Positions 38,043 through 46,928 of a stretch of DNA of 64,000 bases are shown here, in pieces. Numbering within the stretch: the stretch's first letter is position 1; each line of letters starts with the position of its first letter. The DNA comes from Pseudomonadota bacterium (GTDB taxonomy: Bacteria; Pseudomonadota; Gammaproteobacteria; Burkholderiales; Thiobacillaceae), in NCBI GenBank assembly GCA_021836225.1, contig JAKBJA010000133.1, positions 1 to 64,000 of the forward strand, written 5' to 3'. The notes beneath the pieces are model-generated. The model was not told where the DNA came from. It did not search any database and saw only the letters and a program-made list of their open reading frames with translations. The translations under genes were made by a program, and so were the position numbers.

Positions 38043-38991
38043 AGCCGGTGTGTTCGATAGACAGCGGCTGGCCGTCGGCGTCGATGACCGTGAGCCCGGG
38101 CTTGGCGGTGATCTGGCCGATGCGCGTCACGGCAACGCCAGCGCTTTCTGCGGCTGCGAGAACCGCAGCGTGCTTGTCGGCGGGGGCGGTGAAACAGAGT
38201 TCGTAGTCGTCGCCGCCCGCCAGCACGCAGTCGCGCGCAACGGCTTCATGCAGATACGCCTGCACCACCGGCAACGTCGGCAGCGCGGCGAATTCGAGCC
38301 GGGCTCCGATTGGGGCAGCGCCGATGTGCGAGCGCTCCAGGATGTGCCCGAGGTCGCCCAAAAGGCCGTCCGAAATGTCGATCGCGCTGCTGGCGATGCC
38401 GCGCAATGCGATGCCGAGCGCCACCCGCGGCGTCGGCAGATAGAGCGCGGGCAGCACTTTGGCGGCGTCGATCTGCTCCATGAACAGGCGACCCTGGCGA
38501 TACGCCAGGGCCATGGCGGCCGAGCCGAGCACGCCGGACACCCACACATCGTCGCCGGCCTGGGCGCCGTCGCGCCGCAGGGCTTGGCCCGGCGGTACTT
38601 CGCCCATCACCGTGATGCTGAGTGTCAACGGGCCGCGCGTGGTGTCGCCGCCGACCAGTTCGATGCCATGCTGATCTGCCATGCGGAAAAAGCCGCGCGC
38701 AAACGCGGTGAGCCAGGCGTCGTTCTCTTCGGGCAGCGCGATGGCCAGCGTTGCCCAGCGCGGCGTCGCGCCCATCGCGGCGAGGTCGGACAGGTTCACC
38801 GCCAGCGACTTGTGGCCGATGCCGGCGGGACTGTCCTGCGGCGAGAAATGGCGGCCTTCGAGCAGCATGTCGGACGACACCGCGAGCTGCATGCCCGGCG
38901 TCGGCGCCAGCAGCGCGCAGTCGTCACCGACCCCCAGCACCGCGCCGGGGGTGGCGCGGGTGAAGTGCTTGGCGATGAGATCGAATTCCAT
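38023..38991 (-). CDS. thiL: Thiamine-monophosphate kinase
   Basis: A 322-residue kinase making thiamine diphosphate from the monophosphate. Motifs include GVGDDCALL near residue 20, SSDMLLEGRHF, GATPRWATLAIALP, VGGDTTRG and DISDGLLGDLGHI. Length fits the family. It is 49 nt downstream of nusB, separated by a hairpin repeat, and overlaps pgpA. Confidence 0.96.
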   Translation of the reverse strand: MEFDLIAKHFTRATPGAVLGVGDDCALLAPTPGMQLAVSSDMLLEGRHFSPQDSPAGIGHKSLAVNLSDLAAMGATPRWATLAIALPEENDAWLTAFARGFFRMADQHGIELVGGDTTRGPLTLSITVMGEVPPGQALRRDGAQAGDDVWVSGVLGSAAMALAYRQGRLFMEQIDAAKVLPALYLPTPRVALGIALRGIASSAIDISDGLLGDLGHILERSHIGAAPIGARLEFAALPTLPVVQAYLHEAVARDCVLAGGDDYELCFTAPADKHAAVLAAAESAGVAVTRIGQITAKPGLTVIDADGQPLSIEHTGYDHFAA

Positions 38992-38994
38992 GTG

Positions 38995-39058
38995 GGTGAG
39001 CGGTAAACGGTGAGCAGTGAGTGGTTTTTCCGCTGACTGCTTACGGCTCTCCGCTCAC
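38995..39058. repeat. Heptamer-based hairpin repeat, copy 2
   Basis: Between nusB and thiL lies a GGTGAGCGGTAAACGGTGAG-type arm and a CCGCTGACTGCTTACGGCTC-type arm that can pair. The repeat enters the end of nusB, supplying its last codons (VSGEP). In an operon it may modulate expression of the downstream genes. Confidence 0.65.
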
Positions 39059-39493
39059 GCCCTTCTTCTTCGCATGCTCGATCTCCACCGCGCGCACGTC
39101 CTGCGCCAGCTTGTCGAGCACGCCGTTGATGTACTTGTGGCCGTCGGTGCCGCCGAATTTCTTGGCGAGTTCGACGCCTTCGTTGATGGCGACGCGCCAC
39201 GGCACGTCGGGGCAGAGCAGCAGTTCATACGCGCCGATCAGCAGGATGCCGCGCTCGATGGGCGAGAGTTCGGCGAGCGGGCGGTCGAGCAGGGGCGTGA
39301 TGCGCGTGCCCAGCATGGCCTCCTCTTTCAGCACGCCGTAGAGCAGCGTACGGAAATACGCCTCGTCGGCCCGCTTGAACTGCTCGTCTTCCTTGAGGTT
39401 GGCGGCGATCAGGGTGACGTCGGCGCCGCCCACCAGCCAGGCGTAGACGCCCTGCAGCGTGAATTCGCGGGCGATCTTGCGGGAACCGGCCAT
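39041..39493 (-). CDS. nusB: Transcription antitermination protein NusB
   Basis: A 150-residue all-helical protein that binds boxA RNA with NusE in rRNA antitermination. Motifs SRKIAREFTLQGVYAWL, LIGAYELLLCPDVPWRVAINEGVELAKKF and GHKYINGVLDKLA are typical. ATG at 39493 follows the ribH stop by one base; earlier open codons overlap ribH and are not homologous. The ribH-nusB pairing is conserved in bacteria. The C-terminal tail seems to derive from the adjoining hairpin repeat. Confidence 0.96.
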   Translation of the reverse strand: MAGSRKIAREFTLQGVYAWLVGGADVTLIAANLKEDEQFKRADEAYFRTLLYGVLKEEAMLGTRITPLLDRPLAELSPIERGILLIGAYELLLCPDVPWRVAINEGVELAKKFGGTDGHKYINGVLDKLAQDVRAVEIEHAKKKGVSGEP

Positions 39494-39494
39494 C

Positions 39495-39965
39495 TCAGAG
39501 ACGCTTGAGCAGGTTGGCCATTTCGATCGCCGCACGTGCGGCGTCGCGGCCCTTTTCTGCCATCCGCTTGTGGCCCTGTTCTTCGGTGTCCACGGTGAGG
39601 ATGGCATTGGCAATCGGCACGCCGGTGTTCAGTTGTACGTCGAGGATACCGCGCGCGGATTCGTTCGAGACGACTTCAAAATGATAGGTGTCGCCGCGAA
39701 CCACCGCGCCGAGGGCGATGAGCGCATCGTACTTCTCGGACAGCGCCAGTTCCTGCAGCGCCAGCGGATGCTCCAGCGCGCCGGGCACGTTGACCAGCAG
39801 CACGTCCTGCCTGGCAACGCCAAGCCGCAGCAGCTCGGCCTCGCAGGCTGACAGCAGGCCCTCGCAGATGTCGCGGTTGAAGCGGCTCATGACGATGCCG
39901 AATTTCAGGCCCTTGCCCTGATAGGCGGGGTCGAGTTCGGAGAAGGTGTCCTTGTTGGTTCCCAT
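39495..39965 (-). CDS. ribH: 6,7-dimethyl-8-ribityllumazine synthase
   Basis: A 156-residue enzyme condensing the RibBA-derived butanone phosphate with the pyrimidine intermediate. Conserved [41 protein letters not shown] and [11 protein letters not shown] motifs are present. The ATG at 39965 has AAGGA upstream. It lies between ribBA and nusB. Confidence 0.97.
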   Translation of the reverse strand: MGTNKDTFSELDPAYQGKGLKFGIVMSRFNRDICEGLLSACEAELLRLGVARQDVLLVNVPGALEHPLALQELALSEKYDALIALGAVVRGDTYHFEVVSNESARGILDVQLNTGVPIANAILTVDTEEQGHKRMAEKGRDAARAAIEMANLLKRL

Positions 39966-39987
39966 GGTGCGTCCTTTTTTCAGTGGC

Positions 39988-41073
39988 TCATGCTTTTTCA
40001 GAATAGCCGGTGACTTCCAGCCCGAAACCATCCATCGCCGGCATCTTGCGTGGGCTCGCCAGCAGCTTCATCTTGCCGACGCCGAGGTCGCGCAGGATCT
40101 GCGCACCGATGCCATAGTCGCGCAGGTCATACTTGCGGCTGTCGACCGGCGCCGGATTGATGCGGTGCAGCAGCGCATCGGCGGTTTCCGGGCGGTGCAA
40201 CAGCACGATCACCCCGGACTGCGATTCGGCGATGCGCTCCATCGCGCCGAGGATGGGCCAGGAATGGCCGCCGCCGGTGACGTCGAGGAAGTCCATCACC
40301 GAGAGCGGCTCGTGCACGCGCACCAAAGTTTCCTTGTCCGCGTGGATTTCGCCCTTGACCAGCGCGAGGTGGGTTTCGCGGGCGCTGGTGTCGCGGTAGG
40401 CGATCAGGCGGAACGCGCCATACACGGTCTGGATCAGGCGGTCGGCAACGCGCTCGACCAGGCTCTCGGTCTGGTTGCGGTAATGGATGAGGTCGGCGAT
40501 GGCACCGATCTTCAGGCCATGTTCCTGCGCGAACGGAATCAGGTCGGGCAGCCGTGCCATGGTGCCATCGTCCTTGAGGATTTCGCAGATCACCGAGGCG
40601 GGTTCGAGTCCAGCGAGCCCGGCGAGATCGCAGCCGGCTTCGGTATGGCCGGCACGTACCAGCACGCCGCCGGGCTGTGCGCGCAGCGGGAAGATGTGGC
40701 CGGGCTGGATGATGTCGGTAGCCTTGGCGTCGCGCTTTACCGCGGCCTGGATGGTGACCGCGCGGTCGGCCGCGGAAATGCCGGTGGTCACGCCCTCGGC
40801 CGCCTCGATCGACACGGTGAACGCAGTGCCGTGCGGCGTCTGGTTGTCGCTTACCATCTGTTTCAAGCCGAGCTGGCGGCAGCGCGCGTCGGTGAGCGTG
40901 AGGCAGATCAGGCCGCGCCCATACTTGGCCATGAAGTTGATCGCGTCCGGGCTGACATGCTCGGCGGCCATCACCAGGTCGCCCTCGTTTTCGCGGTCTT
41001 CCTCGTCGACCAGCACGACCATGCGGCCGGCCTTGAGTTCTTCGATAATTTCCAGCGTGGAGGCGAGGCTCAT
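39988..41073 (-). CDS. ribBA: DHBP synthase with degenerate GTP cyclohydrolase II domain
   Basis: A 361-residue two-domain protein. The N-terminal domain is a complete 3,4-dihydroxy-2-butanone 4-phosphate synthase with [16 protein letters not shown] and [12 protein letters not shown]. The C-terminal half has the GTP cyclohydrolase II fold but lacks its zinc cysteines: the region after [20 protein letters not shown] has no C-x9-CxC pattern. It is therefore probably inactive as a cyclohydrolase, as in RibBX-type proteins, and a true RibA should lie elsewhere. It overlaps ribE by one base and leads into ribH. Confidence 0.93.
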   Translation of the reverse strand: MSLASTLEIIEELKAGRMVVLVDEEDRENEGDLVMAAEHVSPDAINFMAKYGRGLICLTLTDARCRQLGLKQMVSDNQTPHGTAFTVSIEAAEGVTTGISAADRAVTIQAAVKRDAKATDIIQPGHIFPLRAQPGGVLVRAGHTEAGCDLAGLAGLEPASVICEILKDDGTMARLPDLIPFAQEHGLKIGAIADLIHYRNQTESLVERVADRLIQTVYGAFRLIAYRDTSARETHLALVKGEIHADKETLVRVHEPLSVMDFLDVTGGGHSWPILGAMERIAESQSGVIVLLHRPETADALLHRINPAPVDSRKYDLRDYGIGAQILRDLGVGKMKLLASPRKMPAMDGFGLEVTGYSEKA

Positions 41074-41678
41074 CAGTCTTTGTCCGTTGAATTGGTGAAT
41101 TGCATCATGCGCTCGACGTAGCGCGCGATCATGTCGACTTCCAGGTTGACGCGGCTGCCCGCCAGCAGATGCTTGAGCGTGGTCATCTCCAGCGTATGCG
41201 GGATCAGGTTCAGCGCAAAGCGCGCGCCGTCCACATGGTTGACCGTCAGCGACACGCCGTTCACCGTGATCGAGCCCTTGCGGATGATGTAGCGCGCAAG
41301 GTCGGCCGGTGCGTCGATTTCCAGAAGATGCGATTCGCCCGCCGGCGCGAAGCGATGCACCGTACCGACGCCGTCGACATGCCCGGACACCAGATGGCCG
41401 CCGAGTCGGTCCGCCAGACGCAAGGCCTTCTCCAGATTGACCTCGGCGCCCGGTATGAAGCCCGCGGTGACGCGCAGGGTTTCGGCTGACACGTCGACGG
41501 TGAAACTGTCGGACGTCAGCGCCACGGCGGTCAGGCAGACGCCGTTGACCGCGATGCTGTCGCCGATGGCGACGTCGGAAAAATCCAGTCCGCCGCCAAG
41601 GATGAGCATGCGCGCGTCGGCGCCGCGGGCTTCGTATTCGTGGATGCGGCCGATGGATTGGATGATGCCGGTGAACAT
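41073..41678 (-). CDS. ribE: Riboflavin synthase alpha chain
   Basis: A 201-residue enzyme with two lumazine-synthase-like beta-barrel repeats, catalysing the last riboflavin step. MFTGIIQSIG opens the first barrel, and the repeated AVNGVCLTAV and TVNGVSLTVN motifs mark the two halves. It is the first gene of the rib-nus-thi-pgp operon. Its leader contains a palindromic repeat; no FMN riboswitch is recognisable. Confidence 0.97.
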   Translation of the reverse strand: MFTGIIQSIGRIHEYEARGADARMLILGGGLDFSDVAIGDSIAVNGVCLTAVALTSDSFTVDVSAETLRVTAGFIPGAEVNLEKALRLADRLGGHLVSGHVDGVGTVHRFAPAGESHLLEIDAPADLARYIIRKGSITVNGVSLTVNHVDGARFALNLIPHTLEMTTLKHLLAGSRVNLEVDMIARYVERMMQFTNSTDKD

Positions 41679-41751
41679 GCGTGTAAAGGCCTGCGGGTAG
41701 ACCCGGCATTGTAGGCGTTTAGCGGGAGCGGGTGAACACCCGCGAGGGGTA

Positions 41752-41792
41752 GGCCGTGGTTGTAAGGCGCTAAAGCGTCGACAACCACGCTC
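41752..41792. repeat. Solo copy of the queE palindromic repeat
   Basis: GGCCGTGGTTGT, an inner hairpin (GGCGCTAAAGCGTC) and ACAACCACGCTCC match the units inside queE, including the preceding CACCCGCGAGGGGTA block. Here it is intergenic, between divergent ribE and a flavoenzyme gene. It shows the element is dispersed rather than a queE-specific feature. Confidence 0.85.
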
Positions 41793-41832
41793 CCCCGGGC
41801 AGTGGCGTGAGGCGTGCGGGTCGGCGGATATA

Positions 41833-41862
41833 AGGATAAACGTATCCTCAAGTTGCTATAAT
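41833..41862 (+). promoter_or_regulatory. Promoter with dyad before the nitronate monooxygenase gene
   Basis: A perfect -10 TATAAT lies at 41857-41862. Upstream, the palindrome AGGATA-AACG-TATCCT (41833-41848) occupies the -35 region. This arrangement suggests control by an unidentified regulator. Confidence 0.6.
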
Positions 41863-41891
41863 GTTCGTTTTGTAGGAATCGAAAGGCCGGC

Positions 41892-43082
41892 ATGACGACC
41901 CCACCCACCTTTGCCATTCGCGGCCACACCCTCTTGCCTATCGTGCAGGGCGGCATGGGCGTGGGCGTGTCGGCCAAGCAGCTGGCGGGCGCGGTGGCGC
42001 GTGCCGGCGCGATGGGCACGATCGCCAGCATCGACCTGCGCCACCATCACGCCGATTTGAGCGAGCAGGCGAAGCACTGCCGCGACAAGGATGAACTCAA
42101 CCGCCTGAATCTGATCGCGCTCGACCGCGAGATCAAGGCCGCACTGGAGATCGCGGCGGGCCGCGGGCTGGTGGCGGTCAACGTGATGAAGGCGGTGGAG
42201 GCGCACCCGGCCTACGTGCGCCAGGCCTGTGCCTCAGGTGCACAGGCGATCGTGATGGGGGCGGGGCTGCCGCTCGACCTGCCGGAGCTTGCCGAAGGCT
42301 ACCCCGACGCCGCGCTGATCCCGATCCTGTCGGACGCGCGCGGCGTGGCCATCCTGCTGAAGAAATGGGGGCGCAAGGGGAGACTGCCGGATGCCATCGT
42401 GATCGAGCATCCCCGTTACGCGGGCGGCCACCTCGGCGCGCCGAACCCGGCCGAGCTCGCCAACGCGCGCTTCGACTTCGCCGAAGTGCTGCCCGGCATC
42501 TTCAAGGTGTTCGACGAGATGGGCATCGCGCGCGGGCAGATCCCGATCATCGTCGGCGGCGGCATCAACAGCCACGAAAAGCTGCTGGCCGCGCTGACGC
42601 TGGGGGCGAGCGCGGTGCAGGTCGGCACGCCGTTCGCCGTCACGGCAGAGGGCGACGCCCATCCCAACTTCAAGCGCGTGCTGCTGGATGCGAAACCCGA
42701 GGACATCGTCACCTTCATGAGCGTGGCTGGACTGCCGGCGCGCGCGGTGAAAACCCCCTGGCTCGCCAACTATCTCAAGCGCGAATCCAAACTGCAGGCC
42801 GTGGCCAAGGCCGACCCCGACCGCTGTGCCATCGGCCTGCACTGCCTGACGCAATGCGGCCTGCGCGACGGCCTCGAGAAGGCCGGGCAGTTCTGCATCG
42901 ATTCGCAGCTGGTCGCGGCGCTGAAGGGCGACGTCAGCAAGGGATTGTTCTTCCGCGGCTCGGAGCCGCTGCCCTTCGGCAGCGACGTCCGGACCGTGCA
43001 GGAACTGATCGACTATCTGCTCAGCGGCGTCAAACCCCGGCAGGTGGCCCCCGCCCCCGAATCGGTGATTTCAGCGGCGTGA
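41892..43082 (+). CDS. Nitronate monooxygenase-like flavin enzyme
   Basis: A 396-residue TIM-barrel FMN protein of the nitronate monooxygenase / 2-nitropropane dioxygenase family. The flavin motifs PIVQGGMGVGVS, HPRYAGGHLG, IIVGGGINSHEK and ALGASAVQVGTPF-like segments are visible. The C-terminal part carries a cysteine cluster, CAIGLHCLTQCGLRDG, plus another Cys in GQFCID, suggesting a metal or iron-sulfur site not found in the simplest members. Substrate unknown; some relatives are quinone reductases or enoyl-ACP reductases. It overlaps yhcC by four bases. Confidence 0.8.
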   Translation: MTTPPTFAIRGHTLLPIVQGGMGVGVSAKQLAGAVARAGAMGTIASIDLRHHHADLSEQAKHCRDKDELNRLNLIALDREIKAALEIAAGRGLVAVNVMKAVEAHPAYVRQACASGAQAIVMGAGLPLDLPELAEGYPDAALIPILSDARGVAILLKKWGRKGRLPDAIVIEHPRYAGGHLGAPNPAELANARFDFAEVLPGIFKVFDEMGIARGQIPIIVGGGINSHEKLLAALTLGASAVQVGTPFAVTAEGDAHPNFKRVLLDAKPEDIVTFMSVAGLPARAVKTPWLANYLKRESKLQAVAKADPDRCAIGLHCLTQCGLRDGLEKAGQFCIDSQLVAALKGDVSKGLFFRGSEPLPFGSDVRTVQELIDYLLSGVKPRQVAPAPESVISAA

Positions 43083-44029
43083 GCGCCCTCAGCGACCGCA
43101 TCCATACCTTTGGCCGGGCCATGCTGGCGCGGCATGGCGAACGGGTGCACAAGGTCGCGCTCGACGCCGGTTTTACCTGCCCCAATCGCGACGGCAGCAA
43201 AGGCATCGGCGGCTGCACCTTTTGCAACAACAAGTCGTTCGCCCCCGGCGCGCGCGATCCGGCGCCGCTTGTCACCCAGTTCGAGCGTGCGCGCGATCGC
43301 ATCGGACGACGAACGGGGGCGCGTCGCTTCATCGCCTATTTCCAAGCCTACACGAACACCTATGCCCACGTGGACGAACTGCGCGCGCTGTACGACGCGG
43401 CCCTGGCCACACCCGACGTGATGGGGCTGGCGATCGGCACGCGGCCCGACTGCGTGCCGCCGCCGGTGCTGGATCTGCTGGCGGAATACCGCGCGCTTGG
43501 CCACGAGGTGTGGCTGGAGCTCGGTCTGCAGTCGTCGTTCGACGCCACGCTGGCGCGCGTCAATCGCGGCCACGGCTTCGCCGACTATGAAGAAGCGACT
43601 CGGGCAGCGCGGGCGCGTGGCATCCCGGTGTGCTGCCATCTCATCGTCGGCTTGCCGGGCGAGGATGAATCGCACAGCCACGTCAGCCTCGATCGCGTGC
43701 TCGACGTCGGCGTGGATGGTCTCAAGCTGCATCCGCTGCACGTGGTGAAACATACCCGGCTCGCGATCGAATGGAAGCGTGGCGAATACGCTCCGCTGGC
43801 CGAAGCGGACTACCTGCGCATCGCCGCCGACCTGATTGAGCGCACGCCTTGGGAGGTGGTATACCACCGCGTCACCGGCACCGCCTCGCCCGACATCCTG
43901 CTGGCGCCCGCGTGGTGCGCCAGGAAATGGGACGTGCTGAACGGCATCGCCGACGAACTCGCGCGGCGCGACAGCCGCCAGGGTTCGCGCGCGGGCCATG
44001 TCTGGAAGGAGGAAAGCCATGCCGCTTGA
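43079..44029 (+). CDS. yhcC: TIGR01212-family radical SAM protein YhcC
   Basis: A 316-residue radical SAM protein. The N-terminal cluster motif is CPNRDGSKGIGGCTFCNN, the wider cysteine spacing of the YhcC group, and HKVALDAGFT precedes it. The reaction is not established; such proteins are often linked to anaerobic metabolism. GTG at 43079 overlaps the upstream stop and the C terminus overlaps the ubiU start, indicating tight coupling with the oxygen-independent ubiquinone genes. Confidence 0.9.
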   Translation: MSALSDRIHTFGRAMLARHGERVHKVALDAGFTCPNRDGSKGIGGCTFCNNKSFAPGARDPAPLVTQFERARDRIGRRTGARRFIAYFQAYTNTYAHVDELRALYDAALATPDVMGLAIGTRPDCVPPPVLDLLAEYRALGHEVWLELGLQSSFDATLARVNRGHGFADYEEATRAARARGIPVCCHLIVGLPGEDESHSHVSLDRVLDVGVDGLKLHPLHVVKHTRLAIEWKRGEYAPLAEADYLRIAADLIERTPWEVVYHRVTGTASPDILLAPAWCARKWDVLNGIADELARRDSRQGSRAGHVWKEESHAA

Positions 44030-45020
44030 TCTGGTGTGCCCGGCGGGCAGTCTGGTTTCACTCAAGGCCGCCATCGATAACGGGGCCGACGCCGTCTACA
44101 TGGGATTCCGCGACAACACCAACGCGCGTGCCTTCCCCGGCCTCAACTTCGACGAGGCGCAGGCGGCGGAGGGACTGCGCTACGCGCACGACCGCGGGCG
44201 CAAGGTGTTGCTCGCGCTCAACACCTATCCGCAGCCCGACAGCTGGAGCCGCTGGACCGGTGCAGTCGACCGCGCGGCGAAGCTCGGCATGGACGCGGTG
44301 ATCCTCGCCGATGCGGGCCTGATGCGCTATGCGGTCAAGCAGTATCCGAATCTCAGGCTGCATCTGTCGGTGCAGGGTTCGGCCACCAGCTACGAGGCGG
44401 TGAATTTCTACCGCGAGCATTTCGGCATCCAGCGCGCCGTGCTGCCGCGCGTGCTGTCGCTGCCGCAGGTGGAAAACGTGGTGAGGCACACCGGCGTCGA
44501 GATCGAGCTGTTCGGCTTCGGCGGTCTGTGCGTGATGGTCGAGGGGCGTTGCCTGCTCTCCTCCTACTGCACCGGCGAATCGCCCAACTCGGCCGGCGTG
44601 TGCTCGCCGGCGAAGGCCGTGCAGTGGACGGACACGCCGGCCGGGCTGGAATCGCGGCTGAACGGCGTGCTGCTCGACCGCTACGGCAAGGATGAAAAAG
44701 CGGGCTATCCGACGCTGTGCAAGGGGCGCTTCGAGGTTGGCGGCGAGACCTATTACGCCATTGAGGAACCGACCAGCCTCAACACCCTCGACCTGCTGCC
44801 CGAGATGCTGAAGATGGGTATCGCAGCGATCAAGATCGAAGGCCGCCAGCGCAGCCCCGCCTATGTCGCCCAGGTGACGAAGGTGTGGCGCGCCGCCATC
44901 GACGCGGTAAAGAGGAACGCCGACGGCTTCAAGCCGACACCTGCCTGGCAGGCCGAACTCAACAAGCTGTCGGAAGGGCAGAGCCATACGCTCGGCGCCT
45001 ACCACCGGCCGTGGAAGTGA
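44019..45020 (+). CDS. ubiU: Oxygen-independent ubiquinone hydroxylase subunit UbiU
   Basis: A 333-residue peptidase-U32-family protein. With UbiV it hydroxylates ubiquinone precursors without oxygen, using prephenate as oxygen donor. The cysteines binding its 4Fe-4S cluster are in CVMVEGRCLLSSYCTGESPN, SAGVCSP and PTLCKGRFEV. The ATG at 44019 has GGAGG upstream and overlaps yhcC by 11 nt. It opens ubiU-ubiV-queD-ubiT. Confidence 0.94.
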   Translation: MPLDLVCPAGSLVSLKAAIDNGADAVYMGFRDNTNARAFPGLNFDEAQAAEGLRYAHDRGRKVLLALNTYPQPDSWSRWTGAVDRAAKLGMDAVILADAGLMRYAVKQYPNLRLHLSVQGSATSYEAVNFYREHFGIQRAVLPRVLSLPQVENVVRHTGVEIELFGFGGLCVMVEGRCLLSSYCTGESPNSAGVCSPAKAVQWTDTPAGLESRLNGVLLDRYGKDEKAGYPTLCKGRFEVGGETYYAIEEPTSLNTLDLLPEMLKMGIAAIKIEGRQRSPAYVAQVTKVWRAAIDAVKRNADGFKPTPAWQAELNKLSEGQSHTLGAYHRPWK

Positions 45021-45078
45021 GTGGTGAGTGGTGGTGTGCCCTCTTTTTTTCTTGTAACTTGAATCTTGCACCTTTGAA

Positions 45079-45972
45079 ATGAACCTGAGCCTGGGTCCCC
45101 TGCTGTACTACTGGCCGCGCGATGACGTGCTCGCCTTCTATGACGAAGCGAAACACTGGCCGGTGGCACGCGTCTATCTGGGCGAGAGCGTGTGCTCGCG
45201 TCGTCACCTGCTGCGCCTGCCCGACTGGCTGGCGCTGGCCGGACAGCTCGCCGCCGCCGGCAAGGAGGTGGTGCTCTCCACCCAGACGCTGATCGAGTCG
45301 GAATCCGATCTGAAGACGCTGCGCAAAATAGTGGGCGACAGCCGCTTCCGGGTCGAGGCCAACGAGTGGGGCGCGGTGCGGTTGTTGTCCGAAGCAGGCG
45401 TGCCTTTCGTCGCCGGACCCACGCTCAATGTCTACAATCCCGAGACGCTCGACATGCTCGCTGGTCTCGGTGCGCAGCGCTGGCTGCCGCCGGTCGAGAT
45501 GTCGCGCGCTACGCTGGCGGCCCTGCTCGAGCGCGCGCCGGCCGGCATTGAAACCGAGGTGTTCGCCTACGGCCGACTGCCGCTGGCGTATTCCGCGCGC
45601 TGCTTCACCGCGCGCCACTACAACCTGCCCAAGGACGACTGCCAGTTCCGCTGCCTCGACCATCCGGACGGGCTGGCGCTGGCGACCCGCGAGGGCGAGC
45701 CTTTCCTCACCCTCAACGGCATCCAGACGCAGTCGGCCGGCGTCTACAATCTGATCGGCGAACTGCCCGCGCTACGTGAACTCGGCGCTGCCGGCCTGCG
45801 CCTGTCGCCGCAGTCGCGCCACATGGGGCGCGTGGTCGAGGCCTTCCAGGCAGCGCTGGCGGGCGAGGACGGCGCCGCCGATTCACTGGCGCGGGTGATG
45901 CCCGGCGCGGCGGTCGACGGCTACTGGCATGGCCGCGCGGGTCTCGAACACCGTACTGGAAACCGAACCTGA
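45079..45972 (+). CDS. ubiV: Oxygen-independent ubiquinone hydroxylase subunit UbiV
   Basis: A 297-residue U32-family partner of UbiU. Cluster cysteines are visible in SVCSRRHLL near residue 39 and in ARCFTARHY, KDDCQFRCLDHPDG near residues 180-197, the same layout as E. coli UbiV (39, 180, 193, 197). The 58-bp gap after ubiU holds short CTTGAAT-like repeats and a T-rich run. Its presence implies ubiquinone synthesis under anoxia. Confidence 0.94.
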   Translation: MNLSLGPLLYYWPRDDVLAFYDEAKHWPVARVYLGESVCSRRHLLRLPDWLALAGQLAAAGKEVVLSTQTLIESESDLKTLRKIVGDSRFRVEANEWGAVRLLSEAGVPFVAGPTLNVYNPETLDMLAGLGAQRWLPPVEMSRATLAALLERAPAGIETEVFAYGRLPLAYSARCFTARHYNLPKDDCQFRCLDHPDGLALATREGEPFLTLNGIQTQSAGVYNLIGELPALRELGAAGLRLSPQSRHMGRVVEAFQAALAGEDGAADSLARVMPGAAVDGYWHGRAGLEHRTGNRT

Positions 45973-45990
45973 CATGCCCGGATACCTGAA

Positions 45991-46431
45991 ATGCTAATCA
46001 CGCGCCGCCTGGAATTCGATGCCGGTCACCGCATCCCCAACCACGCCAGCCAGTGCCGCCATCTGCACGGCCACCGCTACGCCATTGAGATCACCCTCTC
46101 CGGCGAGATCATCCATACCGAAGGCGCGGCGGAAGAGGGCATGGTGATGGATTTTTCCGAAGTGAAGACCATCGCCAAATCGGTTCTGGTCGACCGCTGG
46201 GACCACGCCTTCCTGGTTTATCAGGGCGACCGTGCCGTGGTCGATTTTCTGGCATCGCTGCCCGGGCACAAGACCGTCGTGCTGCCGGTCATCCCCACCG
46301 CCGAAAACCTCGCGGCCGAGGCGTTCCGCATGCTCGACGCCGCCTACCGCGACACCTATGGCAACCAGCTCAGGCTGCAGCGGGTCCGGCTGTACGAGAC
46401 CCCCAACAACTGGGTCGATGCCGAGCGCTAG
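45991..46431 (+). CDS. queD: 6-carboxytetrahydropterin synthase QueD
   Basis: A 146-residue enzyme making 6-carboxy-5,6,7,8-tetrahydropterin from dihydroneopterin triphosphate, first dedicated step of queuosine synthesis. Zinc ligands are in FDAGHRIP and the CRHLHGHRY motif, where CxxxHGH marks QueD. RLYETPNNW closes the protein. It sits between ubiV and ubiT, away from queE-queC, so it may be co-expressed with anaerobic quinone genes by position only. Confidence 0.92.
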   Translation: MLITRRLEFDAGHRIPNHASQCRHLHGHRYAIEITLSGEIIHTEGAAEEGMVMDFSEVKTIAKSVLVDRWDHAFLVYQGDRAVVDFLASLPGHKTVVLPVIPTAENLAAEAFRMLDAAYRDTYGNQLRLQRVRLYETPNNWVDAER

Positions 46432-46453
46432 CCCATTGAGCACAGGAGCCATC

Positions 46454-46906
46454 ATGCTGAACTTCGCCTTGCCCGCCCGGCTGGTCAACGTGGTCGCCCG
46501 GCTCCCGGCAGCACCGCCCAGCCTGGCGTTTTCAGTGGCGGCAAACCGCCTGCTGTGGCCGGCGCTGCAGACGCTCGACTGGCAACCGCTGGTCGGCCGG
46601 CGCTACGCCATCCGCGTCAGGGATCTCGGGCTTTGCCTGCGCTTCACCGTCACCCGGCGCGGATTCGAGCCGGACAGCGGCGTCCCCGAGCTCACCATCA
46701 GTGCCACCGCACGCGATTTCCTGCTGCTGCTCTCGCGTCGAGAAGACCCCGATACACTCTTCTTCAGCCGCCGCCTGGTCAGCGAGGGCGACACCGAACT
46801 CGGCCTTACCGTCAAGAATCTGCTCGACGCCCTCGACCCCGAGACGATTCTGCGCCGGCTGCCGGCGCCGCTGGCGCATGCGGCCCGGCGCCTGATGGCG
46901 ACATAG
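46454..46906 (+). CDS. ubiT: Ubiquinone accessory protein UbiT (SCP2 domain)
   Basis: A 150-residue protein with an SCP2 sterol-carrier-like lipid-binding fold (about residues 35-140), including LGLCLRFTVTRRGFEP and LTISATARDFLLLLSRREDPDTLFF. UbiT binds quinone intermediates for the UbiUV pathway. CAGGAG precedes the ATG. It ends the ubi operon and converges with the next gene. Confidence 0.9.
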   Translation: MLNFALPARLVNVVARLPAAPPSLAFSVAANRLLWPALQTLDWQPLVGRRYAIRVRDLGLCLRFTVTRRGFEPDSGVPELTISATARDFLLLLSRREDPDTLFFSRRLVSEGDTELGLTVKNLLDALDPETILRRLPAPLAHAARRLMAT

Positions 46907-46928
46907 TGGGATAAACCCGCCCCGGCGT

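Noticed and set aside
41679..41751. FMN riboswitch in the ribE leader
   Set aside because: No conserved RFN-element blocks are found; the leader holds a palindromic repeat instead.
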